Shown: in pieces, positions 16,608 to 25,590 of the stretch | Numbering within the stretch: the stretch's first letter is position 1 | How the letters are laid out: every line of letters starts with the position of its first letter | NCBI GenBank assembly: GCA_030691735.1 | Contig: JAUYDS010000122.1 | Coordinates: 1 to 57,496 of the forward strand | DNA length: 57,496 bases | Reading direction: 5' to 3' | Source of the DNA: Candidatus Aminicenantota bacterium | Lineage (GTDB): Bacteria; Acidobacteriota; Aminicenantia; Aminicenantales; UBA4085 | The notes under the pieces: generated by a model | The model's input: the letters and a program-made list of their open reading frames with translations, nothing else | What the model was told of the DNA's origin: nothing | Database searches by the model: none | Program-made: the position numbers and the translations under genes

Positions 16608-19205
16608 TTACTTTCGAAGGACGCGGACCGTCTTGATCTCGAAGGGATTCAAAGTCAACGTCAGCGCCGCCCCGCTCCCCTCTTCTTTGGCCAGGGGCCG
16701 TTCGATCAGGTCTGTTTCCGCGGACATCACCGGCCAGGGAAATTCGATCCGGGCCTCGGTCTTCCGGCCGAAGGCTTCATAAACGCGCAGGATCAGGCCG
16801 CGGCTGTAGTATCCCGTCTCTTTTTTCAAGGCCGAAAGAAAAACGTTCTCCGGTCCGACCGTGACGAAGGCCCGGCTCGCGGGCAGCGACCCGGGATGGG
16901 ACATCGCCAGGCGAGGCAGAAGCGGATTGTTGAATTCGTAGCCTCGCCGGGCCGTTTGGGCCTCTTTCCAATCGCCGCGATGGGGATAGAGCGAGTAATA
17001 AAGCTCCTGGGAGCCCCGATCGGCCTCCGGGTCGGGAGTCGTGGCGCCGTGGACGACGGAAAGCCGGAGGACATTTCCCTTCATATCGTGGCCGTATTTC
17101 CGGTCATTGAGAAGGCCGACGCCGAAGCGGCCGGATTCGTCGGTCGCATCCGCCCAGCGGATCGCGGGGACCTCCGTGCCGTCCGTCTTGCGGGAGATAG
17201 AGCCGTAAGGGATTTCGAACTCCGCTTTGTCGGTCTTCAAGTTCAGCGGGAAAGCGGCCTTGATCATCAGATTCCGTTCCTGCCAATTCAGGCCGGTCCT
17301 GAAGTCGATCCGCGGGACGCCCGCGGTGAGGATAATGTCCTGGGTAAACGACGAGCGGCGGAACTTGCTCCGGACGCGGATGACGGCCCGGACCGGCCCG
17401 GATTCGACGAGCGTGATCCGCGCGCCGTCCTCGCCGATGGCCCCGGCCTGATCCTTCAGTCCGAGCTCCCAGGCGGACATGTTCTGGGGCTCGTCCGTGA
17501 TCGCCTGAAGGACGTTGCCCGGTCCTTGGAGAACTTCTCGGCCGTTCGTTTTGTCCAAAATGCCGGCGAGCCATCCCGTCTTGGGATCGATCCTCACCTT
17601 GAAAAATTCGTTTTCGAGGCCGTCCGCGCCGGCCGTGAGCGCCGTTTTGAACGCGGGGGCTTGATCGGCCGGCAGGACCCTGAACATCTTGTACCCCAAG
17701 GACGGCACGCGCCCGGCGATGAAAACGACGCGCGCCGTCAGGGGAGCGCCCGGAGACGATTCCGGAAGGATTTGATAGGGGATCTCGGCGCCGTCGGCGT
17801 CGACGAGTTTGAACGCGCCGGATTTTCCCTCCCCGATCAATTCGTGGCCCAAAGCTCCTTGGAAGGAAGGCAGGGACGGCGGGATTTTCCCGCCGGACCG
17901 TTGGGAGGAAACCCGTTCAAAGGGTTTCCTTCCAAGAGTGACCTGCCGGGGCAGGCGGCAGACCACGGGTTCCGTTCGCTCCCAGGCCAAAGGATTGTAA
18001 ACCACCACGGGAACGCCTTCGCCGCGCGTGTCGATATCGTTGGTGATCGTTTCCAGAGAAAAATCGAGGGCCCGCTGGCCGCGGTCCATGGCCGTTTTAT
18101 AAAAATCGCGGACCTCATCGTAAACGGGACCGATGCTCGAGCCGTCCAGGATGTCGTGGAACTGGTTGCGGAGGACGATCTTCCAGGCTTCGTCGATGTC
18201 GCGCTCGGGGTAATAGTCCCTGAGTCCCAGGGCCACGGACAGAGCGGAAAATTTCTCCGCGGTCACGAGCAGTCCCTCGGCTTTCCGGTTGTTCTTTTTG
18301 GTCTCGGCCTGCGTCGTGTAGCAGGCGGGGAAGGTGAAATTCAATTCGTCGCCGAACGACGGAAGTCCGGCTTTTTGCGCCTCCAGGATCTTGAAATAAT
18401 CTTCCGGAGTGACGAATTCCAGGCGCGGCTGGTTATTGTCCTTTCCGAATCTCCGGATCGCCTCCAGGTCCGAGTCCCGCGGGCCACCGCCGTGGTCCCC
18501 TTCGCCGTAGAGGATCATGACATCCTTGAGGGGCGAAATCTTGGCCGCCTCGAGGACCACGTCTTTGATCCCGTTCTTCAAGCCGACGTTGTACCAGCCT
18601 TGAGGAACGTACGAGAGAAGCTGCGATCCGTCCTTGCCCCGCCAGACAAAGGCGGGCATTTTGTCCGGCGCGCACCGACCGAAGACATAATACTTGAGTC
18701 CGGCCTTGGCCAGGATCTGGGGAAGCTGCCAATTATGTCCGAACGAATCCGGGTTCCAGCCGACCTTTACGTCCACGCCGAACTTTTGGAGGAAATATCT
18801 TTTGCCGTAGAGGAGCTGGCGGGCCAGGGCTTCGCCGTCGGGCATGTTCAAATCGGGTTCGACCCACATCCCCCCGACCGGAACCCACGTCCCTTCCTTG
18901 ATCTTGTCCCTGATCGCCTGGAACAGCTCGGGATAGTCCTTTTCGATGGCCTCGTAGATCGCAGCCTGGCTCTGGGCGAACGTCAGGCCGGGCATCTTGT
19001 TCATCTGGACGAGCGTTCCTTTGAACGTCTCGACGGCGACGTCATGCACGGTCTCCTCCCAGCGCCACAGCCAGCTCAGGTCGATATGAGCGTGCCCGAC
19101 GAGACGGGCGGTGTAATCCCCCGGCTTGAGCGTTTGAGCGGATAAGCCCGCGCCGAGAAGAACGAACGCCAGAAATGTGGACGCGAATGCCTTCGATGTT
19201 CGCAT
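16608..19205 (-). CDS. Exported alpha-mannosidase, glycoside hydrolase family 38
   Basis: 865 residues with a signal peptide (to about residue 24, ...GLSAQ). The GH38 catalytic domain starts at once: GHAHIDLSWLWRWEET gives zinc ligands H40 and D42, and GWNPDSFGHNWQLP gives the nucleophile position D153. GEGDHGGGPRDSD and RNQFHDILDGSSIGPVYDE supply the later active-site and zinc His positions. The C-terminal half (from about 420) is the beta-rich mannosidase domain found in the family. Length is normal and no key residue is missing. It would release alpha-mannose from periplasmic or extracellular glycans. The gene is monocistronic. Confidence 0.92.
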   Translation of the reverse strand: MRTSKAFASTFLAFVLLGAGLSAQTLKPGDYTARLVGHAHIDLSWLWRWEETVHDVAVETFKGTLVQMNKMPGLTFAQSQAAIYEAIEKDYPELFQAIRDKIKEGTWVPVGGMWVEPDLNMPDGEALARQLLYGKRYFLQKFGVDVKVGWNPDSFGHNWQLPQILAKAGLKYYVFGRCAPDKMPAFVWRGKDGSQLLSYVPQGWYNVGLKNGIKDVVLEAAKISPLKDVMILYGEGDHGGGPRDSDLEAIRRFGKDNNQPRLEFVTPEDYFKILEAQKAGLPSFGDELNFTFPACYTTQAETKKNNRKAEGLLVTAEKFSALSVALGLRDYYPERDIDEAWKIVLRNQFHDILDGSSIGPVYDEVRDFYKTAMDRGQRALDFSLETITNDIDTRGEGVPVVVYNPLAWERTEPVVCRLPRQVTLGRKPFERVSSQRSGGKIPPSLPSFQGALGHELIGEGKSGAFKLVDADGAEIPYQILPESSPGAPLTARVVFIAGRVPSLGYKMFRVLPADQAPAFKTALTAGADGLENEFFKVRIDPKTGWLAGILDKTNGREVLQGPGNVLQAITDEPQNMSAWELGLKDQAGAIGEDGARITLVESGPVRAVIRVRSKFRRSSFTQDIILTAGVPRIDFRTGLNWQERNLMIKAAFPLNLKTDKAEFEIPYGSISRKTDGTEVPAIRWADATDESGRFGVGLLNDRKYGHDMKGNVLRLSVVHGATTPDPEADRGSQELYYSLYPHRGDWKEAQTARRGYEFNNPLLPRLAMSHPGSLPASRAFVTVGPENVFLSALKKETGYYSRGLILRVYEAFGRKTEARIEFPWPVMSAETDLIERPLAKEEGSGAALTLTLNPFEIKTVRVLRK

Positions 19206-19350
19206 TTTTCCCTCCGCGCACGTCGTGGGCCGGATTATATCACAGCCGCAAAGGGGGCAAAAACGACAAGTGTCCCCATTTTTTTTATTTTCAGCGCTAT
19301 TGTTTTGACATTTTTATTTTGATAGAATCACAACCTTTAGGGAGGCTCCG

Positions 19351-19367
19351 ATCATGCTCCGCATGAT
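19351..19367. promoter_or_regulatory. Small palindrome in the sdh leader
   Basis: ATCATGC (19351-19357) pairs with GCATGAT (19361-19367) around TCC, followed by an A/T-rich tract, 26 nt ahead of the sdh anchor ATG. A promoter-like TTGTTT/TAGAAT pair lies just upstream (about 19302-19330). The palindrome could be an operator or leader hairpin. Confidence 0.35.
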
Positions 19368-19392
19368 AATTATACGGTAAGGGAAGGGAAAT

Positions 19393-19701
19393 ATGTTTAT
19401 ATGGGTTTTCCATCGCATCAGCGGCCTGTTACTCATCCTTCTGTTGGGAATCAAATTCCTGACCTCCTTCTTTCTCATGACCAAGGGGCAAAAGCCCGAT
19501 TGGGCCCTTGTCCTCCACGCCAATCCTCTCACCGACACGTTCCTGATCGTGGCCGGCGTCTACCACGCCTTCTACGGACTGAGGACCTTCATCATCGACT
19601 GCGGCGTGCGCAAGGAGAAGCTCCTCTTCTGGATCTTCACCGGCCTCGGCACCGCCACCACCGCCGCCCTGCTGGTCATTTACTACACCAGGAACTACTG
19701 A
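19393..19701 (+). CDS. sdhC: Succinate dehydrogenase/fumarate reductase membrane anchor (cytochrome b subunit)
   Basis: 102 residues with three transmembrane helices. WVFHRISGLLLILLLG matches the conserved H-R-x-S-G start of SdhC/SdhD anchors, and VYHAFYGLRTFIID carries the His expected to bind heme b. It is half the size of a full two-helix-bundle anchor and is the only anchor in the operon, so either the complex uses a homodimer of this subunit or a second anchor is encoded elsewhere. SdhA starts 3 nt after its stop. A GGGAAGGG-type ribosome site precedes the ATG. Confidence 0.85.
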   Translation: MFIWVFHRISGLLLILLLGIKFLTSFFLMTKGQKPDWALVLHANPLTDTFLIVAGVYHAFYGLRTFIIDCGVRKEKLLFWIFTGLGTATTAALLVIYYTRNY

Positions 19702-19704
19702 GCT

Positions 19705-21402
19705 ATGGTCAGCCACGATATCCTCATCGTCGGTGGGGGGCTGGCGGGCCTGGCCGCGGCCTTGACCGCCGACCCCAAGCTCAACGTAGCGGTCCTCTCT
19801 AAAGTCCACCCGATCCGATCCCATTCCGTGGCCGCCCAGGGAGGCATCAACGCCGCCCTGGCCAATCACCCCAACGCGAAGGACGATACTTGGGAGAAAC
19901 ACGCCTTCGACACGATCAAGGGCAGCGACTATCTGGCCGACCAGGACGCCGCCGAGCTCATGTGCCAATTGGCCATCCCGACCATGTACGAGCTCGACCA
20001 CTGGGGCGTCCCCTTCAGCCGGTTCCCCGGCGGCGTGATCGCCCAGCGCCCCTTCGGCGGCGCGGGATACCCGCGGACCTGTTACGCGGCCGACCGGACG
20101 GGACAGGTCCTCCTTCACACTCTCTACGAGCAATGCATCAGGAAGAACGTCACGATCTATGATGAGATCGTCGTGACCAACATCGTTGTCCGCGACGGCC
20201 GCTGCGTCGGCCTCGTCGCCTACGACCTGGCCACGGGAGAGATCCGACCCTTCGCGGCCAAGGCCGTGATCTTCGGCACGGGCGGCTACGGCCGCATTTA
20301 CAAGCTCTCGACGAACGCCTACATCAACTTCGGCAGCGGCATCGGGATGGCCTACCGGGCGGGCATTCCGCTCAAGGACTTGGAGTTCGTCCAGTTCCAT
20401 CCCACGGCCCTCTACGGAAAGAACATTCTCATCACCGAAGCCGCGCGGGGCGAAGGCGGCTACCTCGTCAACAACAAAGGCCGGCGCTTCATGGAAGACT
20501 ACGCCCCGACAGCCATGGAGCTCGCCCCTCGCGACATCGTCGCCCGGTCCATCACGACCGAGATCCTCAAGGGCAACGGCTTCGAGAATGCCTATGTCCA
20601 CCTCGACCTCAGGCACCTGGGTCGGGAAAAGATCGAAAAGCGGCTCCCGGGCATCCAGGAGATCTGCATCAACTTCTCCGGGATTGATCCCGCGGACACC
20701 CCGATCCCCATCCAGCCGGCCCAGCATTACTCCATGGGCGGGATCGACGTCGATAAGAATTGCGCGTCTCTCGTCAAAGGCTTCTACGCCGCGGGCGAAT
20801 GCGCCTGCGTCAGCGTCCACGGGGCGAACCGGCTCGGCGGGAACTCCCTCCTCGACGCGATCGTCTTCGGCAAGATCGCCGGCGTCTCGGCCTCGAAATT
20901 CATCAACGAGGGCGGGTTCGCCGGCCCGCGGGACGCCGAGATCACAGCGGAAGCCAAGACCCTCACCGACCAGTTCGAGAGCATCAGGAAACGGGACAAG
21001 GGCCACAACGTCTATCAGCTCCTGAACGACCTCAAGATCCTGATGGGTGATAAGGCCGGCATCTTCCGCGACGGCAAACAACTCCAGGAGGGCCTCGACG
21101 GCCTGTCCGGGCTGAAAGAGGCCTCTCGGGACTCCTACATCTACGGAAGCTGCACCCGCTTCTGCCAGGAGTTCGTTACGCTCATCGAGTTCAAATACAT
21201 GACCGACCTCGCCGAGACGATCCTCCTCGGCGGGCTGAAACGGACCGAGACGCGCGGATCCCACTTCCGCACGGACTTCCCCAAACGCGACGACGACAAC
21301 TGGCTGAAGCACACCCTCGCTTCCTATTCGGACAAAGGCCCCGTCCTGTCCTATCGGGAAGTGAACGTCGACAAGTACAAGCCTCAGGAAAGAAAGTATT
21401 GA
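19705..21402 (+). CDS. sdhA: Succinate dehydrogenase/fumarate reductase flavoprotein subunit
   Basis: 565 residues. The FAD-binding start is [16 protein letters not shown], and [14 protein letters not shown] contains H40, the His that carries covalent FAD. Active-site strings [36 protein letters not shown] and [17 protein letters not shown] are all intact. It oxidises succinate to fumarate (or the reverse) on the cytoplasmic face of the membrane. It sits between the anchor and the iron-sulfur subunit in one tight transcription unit; direction in vivo cannot be read from sequence. Confidence 0.95.
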   Translation: MVSHDILIVGGGLAGLAAALTADPKLNVAVLSKVHPIRSHSVAAQGGINAALANHPNAKDDTWEKHAFDTIKGSDYLADQDAAELMCQLAIPTMYELDHWGVPFSRFPGGVIAQRPFGGAGYPRTCYAADRTGQVLLHTLYEQCIRKNVTIYDEIVVTNIVVRDGRCVGLVAYDLATGEIRPFAAKAVIFGTGGYGRIYKLSTNAYINFGSGIGMAYRAGIPLKDLEFVQFHPTALYGKNILITEAARGEGGYLVNNKGRRFMEDYAPTAMELAPRDIVARSITTEILKGNGFENAYVHLDLRHLGREKIEKRLPGIQEICINFSGIDPADTPIPIQPAQHYSMGGIDVDKNCASLVKGFYAAGECACVSVHGANRLGGNSLLDAIVFGKIAGVSASKFINEGGFAGPRDAEITAEAKTLTDQFESIRKRDKGHNVYQLLNDLKILMGDKAGIFRDGKQLQEGLDGLSGLKEASRDSYIYGSCTRFCQEFVTLIEFKYMTDLAETILLGGLKRTETRGSHFRTDFPKRDDDNWLKHTLASYSDKGPVLSYREVNVDKYKPQERKY

Positions 21403-21416
21403 GGAGAGAGCCGACC

Positions 21417-22145
21417 ATGAGCACCACATTCAAGATCCTCCGGTTCGACCCTCCCAAGGACGAGCATCCCCACTTCCAGGAATATATCCACACGCCGATA
21501 CCCGGGGACACTATGCTCGAGGTCCTCAAGGAGATCCGGGACCAACAGGACCCCTCGATCTCCTTCCGCTACAGCTGCCGGGAGGCTGTCTGCGGATCGT
21601 GCGCCCTGACCATCAACGGCACGATCTGCCTCGCCTGCAAGACGCAGTTCGAAGCCCTCAAGACCGACGTGGTCGTCATCGAGCCCCTGCCCAACCTGGA
21701 GATCATCAAGGACCTGATCGTCGACTTCAAACCTTTCTGGGACGCCTACAATTTCATCCAGCCGTATCTCCAACCCGAGGGCCAGGCCGTCCCCGAAAAA
21801 GGTCACTGTGTCGAAGAGAAGGACATGGAGAAGGTTTTCCAATTCATCACCTGCATCCTGTGCGGCAGCTGTTACGCCGCCTGCCCGGTCGCCACGCGCG
21901 ACGGCCGCTACCTCGGCCCCGCCGCTCTGGCCAAGCTCTACCGCTTCGCCATCGATCCGCGGGACAAGCGCCCCTGGTCGGCGCTGGCCCGCGTCGACAA
22001 TCCGACCGGCGTCTGGGGCTGCGACACGGTCTTCCGCTGCAACGACGTCTGTCCCAAAGAGGTCCGGCCGGCCGACGGCATCGAGGGCCTCCGGAGGAAG
22101 CTGGTCGTGGACAGGACGAAACACCTATTTGGACGGAAAAAATGA
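21417..22145 (+). CDS. sdhB: Succinate dehydrogenase/fumarate reductase iron-sulfur subunit
   Basis: About 242 residues from ATG 21417, which has a GAGGAG ribosome site overlapping the sdhA stop; a TTG start at 21399 is less likely. The N-terminal plant-type ferredoxin domain has SCREAVCGSCALTINGTICLAC for the [2Fe-2S] centre. The C-terminal domain has CILCGSCYAACP and later CDTVFRCNDVCPKEV for the [4Fe-4S] and [3Fe-4S] centres. It passes electrons from SdhA to the quinone at the anchor. It overlaps the Rieske gene by 4 nt. Confidence 0.95.
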   Translation: MSTTFKILRFDPPKDEHPHFQEYIHTPIPGDTMLEVLKEIRDQQDPSISFRYSCREAVCGSCALTINGTICLACKTQFEALKTDVVVIEPLPNLEIIKDLIVDFKPFWDAYNFIQPYLQPEGQAVPEKGHCVEEKDMEKVFQFITCILCGSCYAACPVATRDGRYLGPAALAKLYRFAIDPRDKRPWSALARVDNPTGVWGCDTVFRCNDVCPKEVRPADGIEGLRRKLVVDRTKHLFGRKK

Positions 22146-22600
22146 GAATCGACAACGCCTATTTCACCCGCCGCAAGTTCTTGAACTCGATCCTCGGCGG
22201 CTGGCTGGGGGCCGTCGCGGCCTCTTTCATCAGCCCCATCGTCAAATTCGTCTGGCCGCCCTACAAAGAGCCGGACGAGGTCAAGCTTGTCTTCGCCGAT
22301 TATTCCGGCATGCAGCCGGGCGAAGTGAAGAACTTCGCTTGGGGCAGCAAGCCCGGGCTCATCAAGCGGGCGCCGGACGGATCCTTCATCGCCTGGGTCG
22401 GCGTGTGCACCCACCTCGACTGCAACGTGGCCTGGCTCCCCGACAAGAAGCAGTTCTTCTGCGCCTGCCATGACGGCTGGTACGACGAAAACGGAACGAA
22501 CGTCTCCGGCCCGCCGCCCAAGCCGCTCCGGCGCCTCGAGTCGTCGGTTGAAGGCGAGGACCTCTTCGTCCGCAAGCCGGGCGTGGGAGCAAAAACATGA
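22142..22600 (+). CDS. Rieske [2Fe-2S] protein of a bc-type complex
   Basis: 152 residues. The N-terminus has a twin-arginine-type signal anchor (TRRKFLNSILGGWLGAVAAS). The cluster site is complete: C89-T-H91-L-D-C94 and C107-A-C109-H110, so C89, H91, C107 and H110 bind the cluster and C94/C109 can form the disulfide. It takes electrons from quinol at the outer face of the membrane. It is coupled by 4-nt overlaps to sdhB before and cytochrome b after, an unusual arrangement placing a quinol-oxidising module in the sdh operon. Confidence 0.93.
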   Translation: MRIDNAYFTRRKFLNSILGGWLGAVAASFISPIVKFVWPPYKEPDEVKLVFADYSGMQPGEVKNFAWGSKPGLIKRAPDGSFIAWVGVCTHLDCNVAWLPDKKQFFCACHDGWYDENGTNVSGPPPKPLRRLESSVEGEDLFVRKPGVGAKT

Positions 22601-23667
22601 AGATCGACATGAAAAAGCTCGCCGCCTGGTTCGACGACCGATTGGCCTTGACCCCCATCTTCAAATACATGACCAAGAAGGAAGTGCCCCAGCACGAGCA
22701 CTCCTTCTGGTATTACACGGGCAGTTCGATCCTCCTCTTCCTCTTCATCCAAATCGTCACGGGCATCATGCTCGCGCTCTATTACCAACCGACCCTCGAA
22801 GGGGCCACGGACAGCATCGGCCGGATCATGACCGAGCTTCCGCTGGGCTGGCTCATCCGCTCCGTCCACAGCTGGTCGTCGACGTTCATGATCGCCTTCG
22901 TCATGATCCACCTCCTGGCCATCTGGTTCACCAAATCCTACCGCAAGCCGCGGGAAGCGACCTGGATGACCGGGATGATGCTGCTTGTCGTCTCGATGGT
23001 CTTCGGCTTCACCGGCTACCTCCTGCCCTGGGACGACCTGTCGCTGTCGGCGACCAAGGTCGGGACGAACATCCCCATGGCCATCCCCGTGGTCGGCAAG
23101 TGGGTGACCCAGTTCCTCCGCGGCGGCGGCGACGTCACCGGCGACACGCTGACGCGCTTCTACCTTTTCCATGTCTGCATCCTGCCCCTTGTCATCTTCG
23201 CCATCCTCGCCGTCCACATCCTCCTCGTCCAAAAGGAAGGCATGAGCGTTCCTCTCAAGGACGAGATCGCCAAGAAGAAAGTTCCGGCCCTGCCCTTCTG
23301 GCCCAATTTCATCCTCCGCGAAGTCGTCATCTGGCTCGTCCTCCTCGGCGTCCTTCTGACCATCTCGCTGGCCTTCGCCCCCTCTCTGGAACTTACGGCC
23401 GACCTGATGGCCCCGGCCCCGGAAGGCGTCAAACCCGAGTGGTATTTCCTGTTCCTCTTCCAGACGCTCAAGATCTTCCCGGCCAACATGGGCCCCGTCA
23501 CCGGCGAGTTCGTGGCCGTGGTGCTCATCCTGATCGCCGTCGTGGCCATCTTCTTCCTGCCCTTCATCGACAACAAGCCCGAAGGGAAGAAAGGCAAGCT
23601 CATCCAGTACCTTGGCGTCGCCGGCCTGATCTACGCGATCGTCTTCAGCATATGGAGCCTGTTATGA
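22597..23667 (+). CDS. Cytochrome b of a bc complex, b6/subunit-IV fusion type
   Basis: 356 residues with about seven to eight helices. Heme ligands are H91, H105, H192 and H207; the 15-residue spacing of the last pair is the b6 type, not the mitochondrial 14. GYLLPWDDLSLSA is the quinol-site helix and KPEWYFLFLFQTLK carries the PEWY motif of the Qo site, here in the subunit-IV-like half of the same chain. With the Rieske protein it can form the core of a menaquinol-oxidising complex. No cytochrome c1 or f gene follows; the next gene has no heme motif. Confidence 0.93.
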   Translation: MKIDMKKLAAWFDDRLALTPIFKYMTKKEVPQHEHSFWYYTGSSILLFLFIQIVTGIMLALYYQPTLEGATDSIGRIMTELPLGWLIRSVHSWSSTFMIAFVMIHLLAIWFTKSYRKPREATWMTGMMLLVVSMVFGFTGYLLPWDDLSLSATKVGTNIPMAIPVVGKWVTQFLRGGGDVTGDTLTRFYLFHVCILPLVIFAILAVHILLVQKEGMSVPLKDEIAKKKVPALPFWPNFILREVVIWLVLLGVLLTISLAFAPSLELTADLMAPAPEGVKPEWYFLFLFQTLKIFPANMGPVTGEFVAVVLILIAVVAIFFLPFIDNKPEGKKGKLIQYLGVAGLIYAIVFSIWSLL

Positions 23668-24095
23668 GAAAGATCCGCGTTTTGTATCTCCTGGTGATGG
23701 TCCCGGTGGTCCTGGCCCCGCTGGCGGCGGTCGCCCAGCCATCGGGGGTGCCGCCGACCGTCAAGGACAAAGCCCAGATAGAGGCGGCGGTTGCCGCCCA
23801 GGCAGCGCCGACGCAGCAGGCCAAGCCCGCCCCCGCTCCGCCCGCCGCCAAGAAACCGGCGGCCAAGAAGGCCGAGGTCAAGAGAACGGAGCCGATCGTT
23901 CCCGCCTATTCCGGCATCAGGGAAAAGATGGCCGTCATCGTTTTCTACGTCTGGCTCTGGTTCTCGATCGCCGTCCTGATCTATTTCCTCCGGCTGTGGA
24001 TCAAGGAGGCCGACCGGGTCTACAAGGCCAAATACTACGAGCCCGAGGAGAGCCCGCGGAAGGACAATCCCATGGCCCCGGTGCTGGGGGATTGA
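23664..24095 (+). CDS. Ala/Pro/Lys-rich single-helix membrane protein of the bc operon
   Basis: 143 residues. A signal-like helix (LYLLVMVPVVLAPLAAVA) is followed by a low-complexity Ala/Pro/Lys segment (about residues 40-75, with APAPPAAKKPAAKK), a second hydrophobic helix (MAVIVFYVWLWFSIAVLIYFL), and a charged tail (KYYEPEESP). There is no CxxCH, so it is not a cytochrome c. The 4-nt overlap with cytochrome b makes it a likely structural subunit. The flexible linker could span the periplasm. No known family recognised. Confidence 0.65.
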   Translation: MRKIRVLYLLVMVPVVLAPLAAVAQPSGVPPTVKDKAQIEAAVAAQAAPTQQAKPAPAPPAAKKPAAKKAEVKRTEPIVPAYSGIREKMAVIVFYVWLWFSIAVLIYFLRLWIKEADRVYKAKYYEPEESPRKDNPMAPVLGD

Positions 24096-24159
24096 AACGC
24101 CGCTCATTTTTTTTCGGCCCGGATCGGCGTAAAGTGTAATCTTATCCTAAAGGGGACCC

Positions 24160-24411
24160 ATGGCAGACACAGAGCAGAAGAAAAAAGGTCTCGGGTCGGT
24201 CGTCATCAACGCCGAACGCTGCAAAGGCTGCGGCTTCTGCGTGGAGTTCTGCCCGACCCATTGCTTGGAGCTTTCCGAACAGTACAACGCCAAAGGCTAC
24301 CATCCCCCCGTGCTGACCCTCCCGGAGAAGTGCACCGGCTGCAACATGTGCGGGTTGCTCTGTCCGGATTTCGCCATTTACGGCTTTCTGTTCAAGAAAA
24401 AGAAAAAGTAG
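24160..24411 (+). CDS. korD: 2-oxoacid:ferredoxin oxidoreductase, ferredoxin-like delta subunit
   Basis: 83 residues with two [4Fe-4S] motifs: CKGCGFCVEFCP and CTGCNMCGLLCP. It carries electrons from the KorAB active site to ferredoxin. AAGGGGA lies upstream of the ATG. It is first in korDABC, 9 nt ahead of korA; this order is typical of four-subunit 2-oxoglutarate:ferredoxin oxidoreductases. Confidence 0.9.
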   Translation: MADTEQKKKGLGSVVINAERCKGCGFCVEFCPTHCLELSEQYNAKGYHPPVLTLPEKCTGCNMCGLLCPDFAIYGFLFKKKKK

Positions 24412-24420
24412 GAGATTCAC

Positions 24421-25590
24421 GTGAAAGCAGATCCCAAAGGCGTCGTGGCCGGCGCGTATTTCATTGACGGCGATCATGCCTGCGCCGAAGGGGCCATCGC
24501 GGCGGGCTGCCGCTTCGTGGCCGGATACCCGATCACGCCGTCGACAGAGATCGTGGAGCGGATCGCGGAACGCTTCCCGCTCATCGGAGGGATGTTCATC
24601 CAGATGGAGGACGAGATCGCCTCGTCCATCGCCATCCAGGGCGCGGTCTGGGGAGGCAAAAAGGCGATGACCGTGACCTCGGGCCCCGGTTTCTCCCTGA
24701 TGATGGAGCATATCGGCCTGGCGGCGATGACCGAAACGCCCTGCGTCTTCGTCGACGTCCAGCGGGGGGGTCCATCGACGGGGCTCCCCACGCTTCCCGG
24801 GCAAGGCGACATGATGCAGGCCCGCTGGGGTTCCCACGGCGACTACGGCATCATCGCCCTCTGTCCCAACTCTCCGCAGGAAAGTTTCGACCTGACCATC
24901 AAGGCCTTCAATTTGGCGGAGCAGTACCGCGTTCCCGTCCTGGTCATGCTCGACGAGTGCGTGGGACACATGACCGAGCGCGTCGTCGTCCCGCCGGCGG
25001 ACGAGATCGAGATCACTCCCCGCCGCTATTGGGACGGGCCTAAAGAAGGATTCCTCCTCTTTAAGGCCGGGCCGGACCGCGTGCCGCCCATGGTCAAAGC
25101 CGGGGACGGATACAACATCCACGTGACCAGCCTGACCCACGACGAACGCGGCTACCCCGTCATGACCGCGGCCGCCCAGGAGAAACTGGTCCGGCGCCTG
25201 ATCGACAAGATCCGCCTGAACTCCGACGCCATCGTCGAGTGCAGGGAAGAACAGACCGCGGGGGCCGATGTCGTCATCGTTTCCTACGGGATCACCTCGC
25301 GCATCGCCATCCCGGCCATCGAACAGGCCCGCCGGGAAGGCGTCAAGGTCGGGCATCTCCGGCTCATCACCGCCTGGCCTTTCCCGGCCAAGCGGATCCG
25401 GGAGCTGTCCCACCACGTCTCGTGCTTCGTCGTCCCCGAGATCAACTACGGGCAGATGGTCCGCGAAGTGGAACGCTGCGTCGCCGGGCGAACCCGCGTC
25501 GAGCGCGTCTCCCACGGCGGCGGGGCCGTCCACAATCCGAAAGACATCTACGCCAAGATCATGAGCTGCGGGAAGGAAGAACGGAAATGA
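24421..25590 (+). CDS. korA: 2-oxoglutarate:ferredoxin oxidoreductase alpha subunit
   Basis: 389 residues from a GTG with AGGAG upstream. GAIAAGCRFVAGYPITPSTE is the pyrimidine-domain start of the family, followed by MEDEIASSIAIQGAVWGGKKAMTVTSGPGFSLM, and RGGPSTGLPTLPGQGDM is the hallmark PSTGLPT loop of KorA. Together with KorB it converts 2-oxoglutarate and CoA to succinyl-CoA with reduction of ferredoxin, or the reverse in reductive metabolism. It overlaps korB by 4 nt. The substrate could also be a branched 2-oxoacid; KorA-like motifs and the DABC order favour 2-oxoglutarate. Confidence 0.88.
   Translation: MKADPKGVVAGAYFIDGDHACAEGAIAAGCRFVAGYPITPSTEIVERIAERFPLIGGMFIQMEDEIASSIAIQGAVWGGKKAMTVTSGPGFSLMMEHIGLAAMTETPCVFVDVQRGGPSTGLPTLPGQGDMMQARWGSHGDYGIIALCPNSPQESFDLTIKAFNLAEQYRVPVLVMLDECVGHMTERVVVPPADEIEITPRRYWDGPKEGFLLFKAGPDRVPPMVKAGDGYNIHVTSLTHDERGYPVMTAAAQEKLVRRLIDKIRLNSDAIVECREEQTAGADVVIVSYGITSRIAIPAIEQARREGVKVGHLRLITAWPFPAKRIRELSHHVSCFVVPEINYGQMVREVERCVAGRTRVERVSHGGGAVHNPKDIYAKIMSCGKEERK

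Noticed and set aside
16896..19145. A 749-codon plus-strand frame over the GH38 gene
   Set aside because: The minus-strand frame carries signal peptide, zinc ligands and nucleophile; the plus frame is low-complexity Arg/Asp/Gly/Val-rich shadow.
19429..21429. A 666-codon minus-strand frame over sdhA
   Set aside because: sdhA has all its active-site motifs on the plus strand; the antisense frame is an effect of GC-rich codon bias.
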